DNA from: Bacillota bacterium
GTDB taxonomy: Bacteria; Bacillota; Clostridia; Lachnospirales; Lachnospiraceae
DNA length: 64,000 bases
Assembly (NCBI GenBank): GCA_023411555.1
Contig: JAEYOQ010000025.1
Location: 1-64,000, forward strand
Reading direction: 5' to 3'
Shown: one piece after another, positions 54,106-62,338 of the stretch
How positions within the stretch are numbered: position 1 is the first letter of the stretch
How the letters are laid out: every line of letters starts with the position of its first letter
Position numbers and translations under genes: made by a program
The notes under the pieces: generated by a model
Told to the model about the DNA's origin: nothing
The model's database searches: none
Seen by the model: only the letters and a program-made list of their open reading frames with translations

Positions 54106-54174
54106 TTGAACCGAGATTCGGTTATACTTATAAAGAGAATAGAACCAATAGCCTATGACAATAGGATTTTTTTT
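54106..54174 (+). other. Short promoter-terminator unit upstream of the AraC gene
   Basis: TTGAAC (54106-54111), 17 bases, TATAAA (54129-54134), and only about 20 bases later a terminator, CCTAT-GACA-ATAGG (54152-54165) with eight T (54167-54174). Any transcript would be near 35 bases unless terminator read-through is regulated. A second -10 (TATAAT, about 54213) lies nearer the AraC start. Confidence 0.4.
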
Positions 54175-54288
54175 ATAGAATCCCATTTACCTAGTTGGAA
54201 ATGTAATGTTATAATATCACTGTTATGTCCAACCTTATAAACGCGGTTAAACATAATTTATTGTTATTTTCGTCTTTGGAGGCGCTAT

Positions 54289-55158
54289 ATGTGTTGTGAT
54301 TATGATTTAACCTATAATGATTTTAATCCGACTGTTTTTTATGTTTCGAAGGTTAAGATGGTGAAGGAAGGTACCTATCATGACCATGACTTTACGGAAC
54401 TTTCTTATATATTATCCGGAAAAGGGAAATATGTGATTGACGGTAAGGAATACAAGGTCGAAGCAGGCGATTTCGTCGTCTGTAATCCCGGTGTCAAACA
54501 TATCCATATGGTTACGAACCCGAAGGAACCTACCATTGAATTCATCTCCGGCTTCACTGATTTCCATTTTAAGAATATGTCTCCGAATTCAATCGTTTTT
54601 CCGGAGGGTGGTTGTATCCTACATACCACAGCAGAATTAAAACAGGAGATTTCCATGCATTGCCATGCTATGATTGCCGAGAATGAAAGTAATCTGATCG
54701 GAAGATATTTTATGCTCAAGGCACATTTGATGCAGATGTTATTATTGGTCATGCGTGAAGCAGCCCATGATGAAAAATGCGATCAAAAGGGTTGTAACTT
54801 TGAATCCTATAATAAGCGCTATGCTGTAAACCGTATCATTAATTATCTGAATGATAATTACGAGCACAAGATATCATTAGAGCAGATTGCGCATAATATG
54901 TACCTGAGTCCTGTTTATATATCAAAGATATTCAAGGAAGAGACAGGTGAGTCACCTATCAACTATTTAATTAAAATTCGCTTGGAGAAGGCAAAGGATA
55001 TCCTGCTGAATTCCGACAATGACAGCATAAAAAATATTGCTAATCAGGTCGGCTATGATGATGTATATCATTTCAGCAAGCTATTCAAGAAGTATTATGG
55101 TATCTCTCCTCTTTATTTTAAGAAGAGAGCCATGTGCACCAATGCTGCCAGCGAGTAA
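54289..55158 (+). CDS. AraC-family regulator with cupin sensor domain
   Basis: A 289-residue regulator. The N-terminal cupin (about 20-100; HDHDFTELSYILSGKGKYVIDGKEYKVEAGDFVVCNPGVKHI) probably binds a small ligand. The C-terminal double helix-turn-helix (185-285) has ISLEQIAHNMYLSPVYISKIFKEETGESPINYLIKIRL. ATG after TTGGAGGCGCTAT. It overlaps or abuts the nitroreductase gene, so it may control that gene and the divergent ABC exporter. Confidence 0.95.
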   Translation: MCCDYDLTYNDFNPTVFYVSKVKMVKEGTYHDHDFTELSYILSGKGKYVIDGKEYKVEAGDFVVCNPGVKHIHMVTNPKEPTIEFISGFTDFHFKNMSPNSIVFPEGGCILHTTAELKQEISMHCHAMIAENESNLIGRYFMLKAHLMQMLLLVMREAAHDEKCDQKGCNFESYNKRYAVNRIINYLNDNYEHKISLEQIAHNMYLSPVYISKIFKEETGESPINYLIKIRLEKAKDILLNSDNDSIKNIANQVGYDDVYHFSKLFKKYYGISPLYFKKRAMCTNAASE

Positions 55159-55178
55159 GGAAGAGGGTTATCGATAAG

Positions 55179-55943
55179 ATGAATTCATATGATGCTATAT
55201 TCTCCAGAAGATCCATACGACACTTTAAGCAGGAAAAACTGGAATGGGAAATAATTGCAGATCTGCTAGAATACGCGAACAAGCTTCCTATGCTGACCAG
55301 CGGCATAGCAGTAGAGTTTAAATTAGTTAGCAATATAGAAGCGAAACAAGGCTTCTACGGTCCCTTCAACGTAAATGCTCCTTATTACCTGTGCATCTCC
55401 TCCGAGGTAAAGGAGGATTATATGCTCAATGCAGGCTATCTGATGCAGCAGATTAACCTGTATCTGGCTGCCAAGGGGCTTGGTACCTGCTTCCTTGTTG
55501 CCTATCCGGGAAGTGGTCTGAAGGCGACGATGAAATATGAATATGTGGTCGCCCTAGCCTTCGGTAGAACCAAATCAAAGCTGACACGAGACAGTTCCGA
55601 AGCAAAACGACTCCCAGAGGATGAGATCATCGTCTATAAGGAGGAGGTAACACCGGACATAAAGCAGGTGTTAGCTGCTGCCCGACTCGCTCCTTCTGCC
55701 TTCAACAGTCAACCATGGCGCTTTGTCGTATATCAGAACCGTATTCATGTATTCGCCAAGAAGAACCTCTTTATCGGTAAGGTACTGGATTATAACAAGA
55801 TGATAGATATGGGCATCATGATGGCTAATCTCCTGCTCACTGCAGAAGAATTATGGGTAGATGTAGCCTTAAGCAAATCTGATTCCTTGATAAATCGTCA
55901 ATTCCAGAACAACGAATATGTCTGCACCATTACAATTGGTTAA
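55179..55943 (+). CDS. Nitroreductase family protein
   Basis: A 254-residue FMN-dependent oxidoreductase of the clostridial nitroreductase type (TM_1586-like arrangement with two half-domains). It starts YDAIFSRRSIRHFKQEKL and has a later second FMN motif ARLAPSAFNSQPWRFVVY. It may reduce nitro compounds, quinones or flavins in the cytosol. ATG 55179; an in-frame ATG 15 codons upstream overlaps the AraC gene. 20 bases after araC-type gene, so co-transcribed. The message ends before the tRNA promoter. Confidence 0.9.
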   Translation: MNSYDAIFSRRSIRHFKQEKLEWEIIADLLEYANKLPMLTSGIAVEFKLVSNIEAKQGFYGPFNVNAPYYLCISSEVKEDYMLNAGYLMQQINLYLAAKGLGTCFLVAYPGSGLKATMKYEYVVALAFGRTKSKLTRDSSEAKRLPEDEIIVYKEEVTPDIKQVLAAARLAPSAFNSQPWRFVVYQNRIHVFAKKNLFIGKVLDYNKMIDMGIMMANLLLTAEELWVDVALSKSDSLINRQFQNNEYVCTITIG

Positions 55944-55997
55944 ATTACACATACAATATAAATTATAAAAAAAACTCAAAAATTTTATTCGAAGGTA

Positions 55998-56026
55998 TTG
56001 ACATCCGCTCAAATATATAGTATATT
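55998..56026 (+). promoter_or_regulatory. Promoter of tRNA-Gly
   Basis: TTGACA (55998-56003), exactly 17 bases, TATATT (56021-56026). Transcription from about 56033 would give a 5' leader of about 67 bases. Confidence 0.85.
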
Positions 56027-56067
56027 ATGTCATGTGCTTACGAAATAAAGCAAGCATGAAAACGGAA

Positions 56068-56094
56068 ATCATGAACATACTAATCGTTCATGAT
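56068..56094. repeat. Inverted repeat in the tRNA-Gly leader
   Basis: ATCATGAAC (56068-56076) and GTTCATGAT (56086-56094) with nine bases between. In the precursor RNA this stem ends five bases before the mature tRNA. Same palindrome as at 6785-6811. Confidence 0.6.
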
Positions 56095-56099
56095 ATAAT

Positions 56100-56171
56100 G
56101 CGCGAGTGGCTCAGTGGTGGAGTATCGCCTTGCCAAGGCGAGGGTCGCGGGTTCGAATCCCGTCTCGCGCT
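56100..56171 (+). tRNA. tRNA-Gly (anticodon GCC)
   Basis: A 72-base cloverleaf: acceptor GCGCGAG with CTCGCGC, D-arm GCTC...GAGT, anticodon stem TCGCC-TTGCCAA-GGCGA with anticodon GCC, T-arm GCGGG-TTCGAAT-CCCGT, discriminator T. CCA is not encoded (TTAA follows). Confidence 0.97.
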
Positions 56172-56174
56172 TAA

Positions 56175-56217
56175 TATAACAAAGAACTCTTCGTAAGAAG
56201 GGTTCTTTTGTTATATT
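56175..56217 (+). terminator. Terminator after tRNA-Gly
   Basis: ATAACAAAGAACtcttc pairs with gaagGGTTCTTTTGTTAT around TTCGTAA, ending in TTTTGTTATATT. Confidence 0.7.
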
Positions 56218-56220
56218 CAA

Positions 56221-56405
56221 ATACTAGATCAGGTTGGAACCCTCACAGAGTGAACCTTGGAAGAATGAGAATGGAGGCTCTCACGCCGACTTTCTCATTC
56301 TTCCCGTGGCTTTGCGTAAGCAAAGACACTGCGAGGAGTCGCGGGTTCGAATGTCTTCGCTCCGCTCCGGTCCGCGCAAAACCGAGGTCCCCCGGACCTC
56401 GTGCG
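56221..56405 (+). repeat. Modular repeat, copy A
   Basis: Modules in order: CTAGATCAGGTTGG, CTCTCACAG-like CCTCACAGAGT, a region with GCTTTGCGTAAGCAAAGAC, then GTCGCGGGTTCGAAT (tRNA-Gly T-arm), GTCTTCGCTCCGCTCCGG, and the hairpin CGAGGTCC-CCC-GGACCTCG (56383-56401). Short overlapping frames across it are not genes. Related copies lie at 58105, 61901, 62880 and 63816. Confidence 0.75.
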
Positions 56406-56420
56406 CCGTCTCGCGCTTAA
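56331..56420 (+). pseudogene. Interrupted duplicate of the tRNA-Gly 3' end
   Basis: GTCGCGGGTTCGAAT (56338-56352) equals the T-arm of the tRNA, and CCGTCTCGCGCTTAA (56406-56420) equals its end and flank (56160-56174). Between them, in the T-loop/T-stem, 53 foreign bases with a hairpin are inserted. There is no 5' half. Confidence 0.7.
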
Positions 56421-56423
56421 CCT

Positions 56424-56448
56424 AAAACCCTTGATTTTCAAGGGTTTT
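56424..56448 (+). terminator. Terminator after the tRNA-Gly remnant
   Basis: AAAACCCTTGA (56424-56434), loop TTT, TCAAGGGTTTT, then TTCTTTTT. It is probably the original terminator of the tRNA-Gly gene, now separated from it. Confidence 0.85.
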
Positions 56449-56499
56449 TTCTTTTTCTCACCCAAGAAATAATCGTTTCCGTAATCAAGTCTGAAAATG

Positions 56500-56560
56500 T
56501 TCACCCCGTTTTTCACCCTTATAAATCAGCTAATATCAGTTAAAATCAGTTATATTCAGC
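56500..56560. repeat. Integrase-arm-like direct repeats
   Basis: TTCACCC at 56500 and 56512 (12 bases apart), then TCAG at 56526, 56536, 56546 and 56556 (10-base units of the form TCAGTTAAAA). This looks like arm-type sites beside an attachment site. The rest of 56561-57040 shows no credible gene. Confidence 0.45.
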
Positions 56561-57040
56561 ACAAAAATTACAAAACCTATCGCAATCAAATGATTATTTA
56601 TTACATACCTCTACCGACTCGCTATGGAACCCTTCTTCTCTTAAGGTGGATTAAACCAAAGTTTTCTATATCCATCAAGGATGCTACGCACCACTTCATG
56701 GCTGTGTCCTTGACTGATATCTCAAACTTTAGTATGTAATCATTAAGAGGACAAAGGGTGAATTTGCTTCGCCTTGTTTCATTAGTTATTATCTCGATAG
56801 ACAACGCTCACTCTCCGAAGGGTCAGCAAGTACAGAATATACACTTTGAAGCTTGGTATACACAACGTATGGTAAATTTAATATGATTTATTATTTAATA
56901 TGATATTATGGTTATAGAAGTTCACAATTCAGAATTTGTGGATCAATTATTAAATCAAGTACAGTAAATACAAAAAAGTTAATTTTGACAAAACTTTCAA
57001 CCTACCATTTGATACTATAGTAACAGAAGGAGGGATTGAC

Positions 57041-57952
57041 TTGGATTATATAGATATTGTGAATAAATCGATAGCGTTTATCCCTTGCCACTACAGCGAA
57101 CCTATTACTGTTTCCGATGTTGCTAACCATGTATATCTTTCGTCGTCGCATTTATCAACTGTGTTCAGGACGCTGACCAGCTACACAATGAAAGATTATA
57201 TACTTCGTTATCGGTTATATCAAACAGCATTGGAACTCAAAGGAACGAATAAACGTATTATTGAGATTACCTTTGAGAATGGATTCTGCTCTCAGCAAGC
57301 ACTCACTAAAAGTTTTTCACAATTCTATGGGATTTCGCCGGCAAAATTCCGTCAATTAAATCCAGATATCAAACCCTTTCCTCTAAATCCAGAAAATTTA
57401 TTAATGGAAAGAGGTATATCTATGGAATTAAAGAAAGTGTTTGAGAAGGTTCAATTTGTTAAGAAAGACAGTTTCTTAGTAATCGGAATAGATACTGATA
57501 TAAACTATCACAGCAGTGATGGGACTCACAGTATAAGCGATTTATACCAACAATGGGGGAACGAAAATCTAATAAAAAAAATCCCCAATCAGGTTTACGA
57601 CCACCTTTGTTATGGCATGACTCACAGTGAAACGGAGAATGATACGGCAAAATATTTGGTTGCTGTTGAAGTCTCAACTCTTGAAAACATACCGACAGGC
57701 TTAATTGGACGCCGTTTCGATGCTGCTGAATACGCAGTATTTGACTGCACATTAGAAGATGAAACAAGTGGGAAGTTTTTTCAATACTTCTTTAAAACTT
57801 TTTTGAAAGAAAACAATCTAAGCCTACCTGACGCAGTATTAACAAAGAACGGCAACACATACTCACGTTATCCACTTTTTGAAGTGTATGATAAAAACTT
57901 TCAAAATGAAACTGACCCAATTCAGATATATGCTCCGATTATACGGAAATAA
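57041..57952 (+). CDS. AraC-family regulator with GyrI-like effector domain
   Basis: A 303-residue regulator. The helix-turn-helix pair is at the N-terminus (residues 1-105: SEPITVSDVANHVYLSSSHLSTVFRTLTSYTMKDYILRYRL and IIEITFENGFCSQQALTKSFSQFYGISPAKFR). A GyrI/Rob-like effector domain follows (about 135-303), with LIGRRFDAAEYAVFDCTLE. This SoxS/Rob-like layout often responds to drugs or small hydrophobic ligands. Starts at TTG 57041, seven bases after GGAGG. TTGACA (56985-56990) has no standard -10 at 17 bases, but GATACT lies 20 bases away. First intact gene of the accessory region. Confidence 0.9.
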   Translation: MDYIDIVNKSIAFIPCHYSEPITVSDVANHVYLSSSHLSTVFRTLTSYTMKDYILRYRLYQTALELKGTNKRIIEITFENGFCSQQALTKSFSQFYGISPAKFRQLNPDIKPFPLNPENLLMERGISMELKKVFEKVQFVKKDSFLVIGIDTDINYHSSDGTHSISDLYQQWGNENLIKKIPNQVYDHLCYGMTHSETENDTAKYLVAVEVSTLENIPTGLIGRRFDAAEYAVFDCTLEDETSGKFFQYFFKTFLKENNLSLPDAVLTKNGNTYSRYPLFEVYDKNFQNETDPIQIYAPIIRK

Positions 57953-58104
57953 CCATTATGCTAGGTAGATAGATCTAACCCACCTCAATAACTTTGAAGA
58001 ACTAATTCAGAATAAAAATATGTGCACATATATCAGAAGTGGATGAAACCCCTTTCTTTTCAGTATTTTTAGGATAGGATTATAGTTCAAATCCACTCTC
58101 CCTT

Positions 58105-58177
58105 AACATGAAAAAGGGTTCATCTGAAAAGATGGACCTTTTTTCATGTTAAACACTAGATCAGGTCCATACTCTCA
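58105..58177 (+). repeat. Modular repeat, copy B (terminator module plus ACTAGATCAGG module)
   Basis: AACATGAAAAAGG...TTCATCT pairs with AGATGGACCTTTTTTCATGTT, a terminator-like stem (58105-58150), followed by ACTAGATCAGGTCC and TACTCTCACA. The 57953-58311 gap has no gene. Confidence 0.6.
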
Positions 58178-58311
58178 CATCAACTTCATTATTGCCAAAC
58201 CCTGATTAACGGAGCAATTTCTGATGCTTCGTTATTGACTTCCAATAACAGGAAATATATAATCAGATAAATTATTTGTATATAATCATCATTAAGAACG
58301 GGAGGAAATAG

Positions 58312-58509
58312 ATGAACAATAAAGAAAAGGTAATGAATGCTTATGCAACCGGTAACGAGATAAACCGTGCAAAAGAAGCCGGACAATATGGAATGGAGTT
58401 TATAAATACCAAGAAAATTCTCGATAATTATATTTCAAAAGACAAACGAGTTCTTGAGATAGGTTGTGGCACCGCCCCACTTATCGTCAGACAATGCGGC
58501 GTGATCTAA
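58312..58509 (+). pseudogene. Truncated SAM-dependent methyltransferase, N-terminal piece
   Basis: 65 codons from an ATG after GGGAGGAAATAG. KRVLEIGCGTAPL is motif I of class I methyltransferases, but the frame changes and stops right after it (IVRQCGVI-stop); the rest of the domain is missing. A typical member would be about 200 residues or more. It lies in the eroded accessory region and is probably non-functional. Confidence 0.7.
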
Positions 58510-58682
58510 ATGAATCGCTTGCTATTCATTACTACACTTCCTTATATCCGAAATAATTATACGTGTCTATTTTTTTCAGAGATTTCCGTTTTATGGTCAT
58601 TTTGTGATAAAATAAGTTATAGTCACAATTGTGTGATAACATGAAGCAAAGGTTATGAAGAATAGTATCGGGGGTGACATAC

Positions 58683-59341
58683 ATGAATAATAATATAGAA
58701 ATTGTAAAATAACTATACTCTGAGGAATCCTTAATAAAGCCTATGCGGGATTATACTAAATACAGATTAAAATATGGGAAACCGAAGTAGTTTCTCGCTT
58801 TCCAGTTAAGTCACGAATTCTTGATATAGGTTGTGGCATGGGTAGAGAAGCATTTTGCTTGTATGACAAGGGATTTAGAATTACGGCTATCGATATTTCT
58901 GAACAGGTTATAGAACCTGCAAGGCAATTTGCTTTAGAAAGTAAACGAGATATTGAATTCTTGTTAACGAATGGATTAGACTTACCTTTTGAAAGTAATT
59001 CATTTGATGTTGTAATAATGTGGTCACAGACTTTCGGTCTTTTTTATGAGGAAGAGAATAAAGTGCGTATTTTAAAAGAATGCGGTCGGGTTTTAAAAAG
59101 TCAAGGTATAATTAGTTTTTCAGGGCATGATAAGGAATTTTTAGAATCAAAATATTCACAACATCTCCTTGGTAATAAGTTCTATCCCTATGAGGATACG
59201 GATTGTTATTGGGAAGCATTTACCACTAATCAAATGATAGATTTGGTTCAAATGGCAGGACTTTCAGTTGTAGAGTGTAAAAGAGACCTAATTTATAAAG
59301 AAGAAGATGGTCCTATACTACATTGTGTTTGCAGAAAATGA
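58683..59341 (+). pseudogene. SAM-dependent methyltransferase broken by a stop and a frameshift
   Basis: Original start ATG 58683 after GGGGGTGA: MNNNIEIVK, then an in-frame TAA (58710-58712). The same frame goes on as LYSEESLIKPMRDYTKYRLK until a one-base loss in an A run shifts it. The third frame then carries VKSRILDIGCGMGREAF (motif I), ITAIDIS (motif II), LPFESNSFDVVIMW and a full C-terminus to 59341. An internal ATG (58838) could give 167 residues but lacks motif I. Rebuilt length is about 219 residues. Confidence 0.8.
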
Positions 59342-59436
59342 GTTGAATGAAGTGTTAGGATCGTACTATCATAGAAGCAAAACCCATCAAGATGCAGATT
59401 AGTTCTACGTAAAAATAAAAAGTAAAGATATTTTTC

Positions 59437-59465
59437 TTGACATTATTTGGATCACCTGATAAGAT
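59437..59465 (+). promoter_or_regulatory. Promoter of the argS leader
   Basis: TTGACA (59437-59442), 17 bases, TAAGAT (59460-59465); start expected near 59472. Confidence 0.8.
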
Positions 59466-59493
59466 AACTCTAATATTTGGAAAGGACGATACT

Positions 59494-59550
59494 ATGAGTC
59501 ATATTATTAGTAATTGCTTAAGACGCAGATGCAGATGTAACTTCTTGTAA
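59494..59550 (+). CDS. Arginine-rich leader peptide of argS (18 residues)
   Basis: ATG 59494, seven bases after AAAGGA, codes MSHIISNCLRRRCRCNFL and ends at TAA 59548-59550. Four Arg codons (AGA, CGC, AGA, AGA) fall within five positions. The Arg codons lie in the left arm of a long hairpin whose right arm is at 59570-59599 (CTTGTAAC with GTTACAAG; CGCAGA with TCTGTGCG). A second hairpin with a T run follows before argS. This is the layout of a translational attenuator sensing charged tRNA-Arg. Confidence 0.75.
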   Translation: MSHIISNCLRRRCRCNFL

Positions 59551-59627
59551 CTAAGCTATTAATCGCATGGTTACAAGGTTTACATCTTGTTTCTGTGCGG
59601 TTACTGATATATGGCAACTAATATACA

Positions 59628-59672
59628 GGACCGTAATAGAAGTAATTTGAATTCTATTATGGTTCTTTTTTT
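59628..59672 (+). terminator. Attenuator terminator before argS
   Basis: GGACCGTAATAGAA (59628-59641) pairs with TTCTATTATGGTTC (59652-59665), followed by a T run to 59672. It lies 25 bases before the argS start, downstream of the leader peptide. Confidence 0.85.
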
Positions 59673-59697
59673 ATTATTAAAAATAAAGGAGATAATT

Positions 59698-61398
59698 ATG
59701 AAGCAGAAAGTTGTTAATTTAATTAAACTTGGTCTACGAGATATTTATGACATTTCATTACCCGATATAGAAAGCTATATTGAAATTCCGTCAAATATTG
59801 AACTAGGGGATTTTTCGCTGCCATGTTTTACTTTAGCAAAAACACTAAAAAAGAGTCCTATAATAATTGCGGATGAGCTATGTACTCATTTATGCCATAA
59901 TAATAAAGACAACATAATATCTAAAGTAAACGCTGTGAATGGATATTTAAACATATTTGTTGACAGGGTGTATTTCATAAATCAAATTATTACAGATGTT
60001 CTTAAACCTTTTTATGGTTCATCAGATATTGGTGCCGGTAAAACCATATGTATGGACTACTCCTCTCCTAATATCGCTAGAAACTTTCATGTAGGACATA
60101 TACGAACTACATTAATAGGCAATAGTTTTGCCAAAATATACAGTAAATTAGGATATAACGTTGTCCGCATTAATCATTTAGGTGATTGGGGTACTCAATT
60201 TGGGAAATTAATCGTTGCATATAAAAAGTGGAGCGACAAAAAAATGGTCGAGGAAAATGGAATTAAGGAGCTCCTACGCATTTATGTTCTATTTGGTAAT
60301 GAGGCAGTAAATAACCCCGAATTAAATGACGAAGCAAGAGCATGGTTTGCTAAAATGGAAAATGGTGATGAGGAGGCTCTTAGTATATGGCAATGGTTCA
60401 AAGATATCAGCCTATTAGAATTTGAGCGGGTATATAAGATGCTTAATATTGAATTTGACTCTTATACAGGCGAAAGCTTTTATATGGACAAAGTTCCAGC
60501 TCTTGTTACGGAATTAAAAGATAAGAATCTTCTTGTTGAAAGTCAAGGGGCTAATATTATCAACCTAGATGAATATGGTATGCCACCTTGCTTAATTACC
60601 AAGAAAGATGGAAGCTCAATTTATCATTCTCGTGATATCGCTGCTGCTTTATATCGCAAGCAAACATATCATTTTGAAAAGTGTATTTATGTGACTGGTA
60701 TGGAGCAAAAGCTTCATTTTTCACAAGTGTTTAAAGCCATCGAATTGATGGGATATGAATGGGCAAATGATTTATACCATATACCATATGGACTTGTAAG
60801 TATGGACGGTGAAAAATTATCAACAAGAAAAGGTAACGTAATATATGCTGAGGATATCTTAAGTGAAGCTGTATCTAGAGCCCTGAATGCCATTCAAGAA
60901 AAAAATCCTGATATACAAGATAAAATTAACACAGCAAAAAAAATCGGTATAGGTTCTGTTATATTTCACGATTTATCTAATTACCTTATTAGAGATGTTC
61001 ATTTCAATTGGGATGAAGTTCTGAGTTTTGATGGTATGACAGCACCATATATCCAATACACTTATGCACGTTCAAAGAGCATATTACGTAAATCACATAT
61101 CGATAATACAGATGTTGACTTAGGATATTTAGCAGACGACATTAGTTATGAATTAATCAAGAAGTTAGCACTATATCCCGAAATTGTTAGAGATGCGGCT
61201 GCTAAGTTCGAGCCTTGCATTATCGCAAGATACGCTTATCATCTTTCCAATTTATTTAATAAATTTTATCATGAATGTAGGATTTTATCAGCTGATGATC
61301 AAATTAGGAAATCTCGAATAGTCTTAGTTGATGCAGTACAAAAAGTCATTAGCGACTCTATGTCATTATTAGGCATTGAATGCCCAGAAGAAATGTAG
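59698..61398 (+). CDS. argS: Arginyl-tRNA synthetase, accessory-region copy
   Basis: A 566-residue class I synthetase charging tRNA-Arg. The N-terminal additional domain covers about 1-105. The HIGH-type motif is FHVGHIRTT (about 125) within SSPNIARNFHVGH, the second ATP motif is in MDGEKLSTRKGNVIYAED, and the C-terminal anticodon domain holds YAYHLSNLFNKFYHECRI. All regions look intact. ATG 59698 is six bases after AAAGGAG. It sits among broken genes beside an IS66 relic, so it may be a second, acquired copy, possibly tolerant of an inhibitor. A chromosomal argS elsewhere cannot be excluded or shown. Confidence 0.93.
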   Translation: MKQKVVNLIKLGLRDIYDISLPDIESYIEIPSNIELGDFSLPCFTLAKTLKKSPIIIADELCTHLCHNNKDNIISKVNAVNGYLNIFVDRVYFINQIITDVLKPFYGSSDIGAGKTICMDYSSPNIARNFHVGHIRTTLIGNSFAKIYSKLGYNVVRINHLGDWGTQFGKLIVAYKKWSDKKMVEENGIKELLRIYVLFGNEAVNNPELNDEARAWFAKMENGDEEALSIWQWFKDISLLEFERVYKMLNIEFDSYTGESFYMDKVPALVTELKDKNLLVESQGANIINLDEYGMPPCLITKKDGSSIYHSRDIAAALYRKQTYHFEKCIYVTGMEQKLHFSQVFKAIELMGYEWANDLYHIPYGLVSMDGEKLSTRKGNVIYAEDILSEAVSRALNAIQEKNPDIQDKINTAKKIGIGSVIFHDLSNYLIRDVHFNWDEVLSFDGMTAPYIQYTYARSKSILRKSHIDNTDVDLGYLADDISYELIKKLALYPEIVRDAAAKFEPCIIARYAYHLSNLFNKFYHECRILSADDQIRKSRIVLVDAVQKVISDSMSLLGIECPEEM

Positions 61399-61399
61399 C

Positions 61400-61906
61400 T
61401 TATATTACCGATTGCCGTATCAGTTTCTCATTGCCCTTACCGATGGCCTTTATCGCATCCGCATAATCTCTGCGGGCATGAGCAAAGCAGTTGGCATTTA
61501 TGAGCCCTTTCAGATCACGTGCAGTCTTGTGATACTGTTCAAGACCGTCCGTCACCAGGATCCCTTGGAAGTCTTTATAGTACTCCTTGGGATGATCGCT
61601 GTGACGCGTCTTTTGATACTCATACACAACGATCTTTGGAACCAGACTTAACTCTCCTGTGAGATGAACCCACATGTAACTTTTACTACCGGCAGGTCGA
61701 CCATCATGAATTACTTCAACCGTAGTCTCATCACTCTGATTCACATGTGCCTTTAAAGAAGTTGATTTCATAATTCATAAACGGGCACGAAATATTTTTC
61801 AGCTACGCTAACTGTCCAGTTGGACATGGTCTGTTTTGACAGATACAATCCGTTTGTCTGGAAATCACGCGCAATCCGTTCCAGTGGATTGCCATTTACA
61901 TAGATG
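61400..61906 (-). pseudogene. IS66-family transposase remnant
   Basis: Minus-strand pieces of an IS66 TnpC. The first (61906 to about 61770) reads VNGNPLERIARDFQTNGLYLSKQTMSNW and stops at YEL-TGA. A one-base shift then gives HVNQSDETTVEVIHDGRP (catalytic-domain DET), VYEYQKTRHSDHP, LVTDGLEQYHK and CFAHARRDYADA, ending at 61400. Both ends are missing and no terminal repeats or accessory genes (tnpA/tnpB) are left. It touches the end of argS, two bases away. Confidence 0.85.
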
Positions 61907-62055
61907 GACCTTTTTTCATGTTCTACACTGGATCAGATTCGTACTCTCACAGACTGATCTCTATTGGCTTTACGTAGGCAGATGTAATCTGACTGAGTAA
62001 AGACTATGTGAGGAGTCGCGGGTTCGAATGTCTCCACTCCGCTACGGTCCGCGCT
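61901..62055 (+). repeat. Modular repeat, copy C
   Basis: AGATGGACCTTTTTTCATG, ACTGGATCAGATTCGTACTC, TCACAG, GGCTTTACGTAGGCA, TGTAATCTGACTGAGTAAAG, GGAGTCGCGGGTTCGAATGT and CTCCACTCCGCTACGGTCCG in one block. It joins the modules seen apart in copies A, B and E. The rest of 62056-62338 holds the XRE promoter only. Confidence 0.75.
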
Positions 62056-62118
62056 GATAACCGTTTACCCCCATACAACTTCAATTAAATTGTATTGTGT
62101 AACCAGTATTGGAACTAG

Positions 62119-62147
62119 TTGGAATAACTAAATGAGAATGCTATAAT
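62119..62147 (+). promoter_or_regulatory. Promoter upstream of the XRE regulator
   Basis: TTGGAA (62119-62124), 17 bases, TATAAT (62142-62147). A second TTGACA is at about 62257. The leader would be about 185 bases, without obvious structure. Confidence 0.6.
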
Positions 62148-62338
62148 AGAAGATATTGTAGAAATTAGCAGATGTTTTGTTAAATAAAATAAATCTGAAT
62201 TTGTATTATAGATAAAAGCGAATTCCTTATATTGCATGCAGTTTGCAACCGCTAGTTGACAAGAAACATATTATTGTTGATAGAATGCAACTGCTTATTT
62301 TATTATGCTTATTACATCAAAATGAAGGAGGAAATATA

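Noticed and set aside
56094..56099. TATAAT directly before tRNA-Gly as its -10 box
   Set aside because: It abuts the first base of the mature tRNA, so transcription would start inside the tRNA. The TTGACA/TATATT pair at 55998-56026 fits much better.
56208..56516. Overlapping frames in three phases across repeat copy A
   Set aside because: They arise from a GC-rich repeat with tRNA-like sequence; no ribosome binding sites and no protein-like pattern.
58081..58104. tRNA-like 3' end (GTTCAAATCCACTCTCCC)
   Set aside because: No matching 5' half, T-stem pairing fails, and part of it pairs with GTGGAT nearby; probably coincidence.
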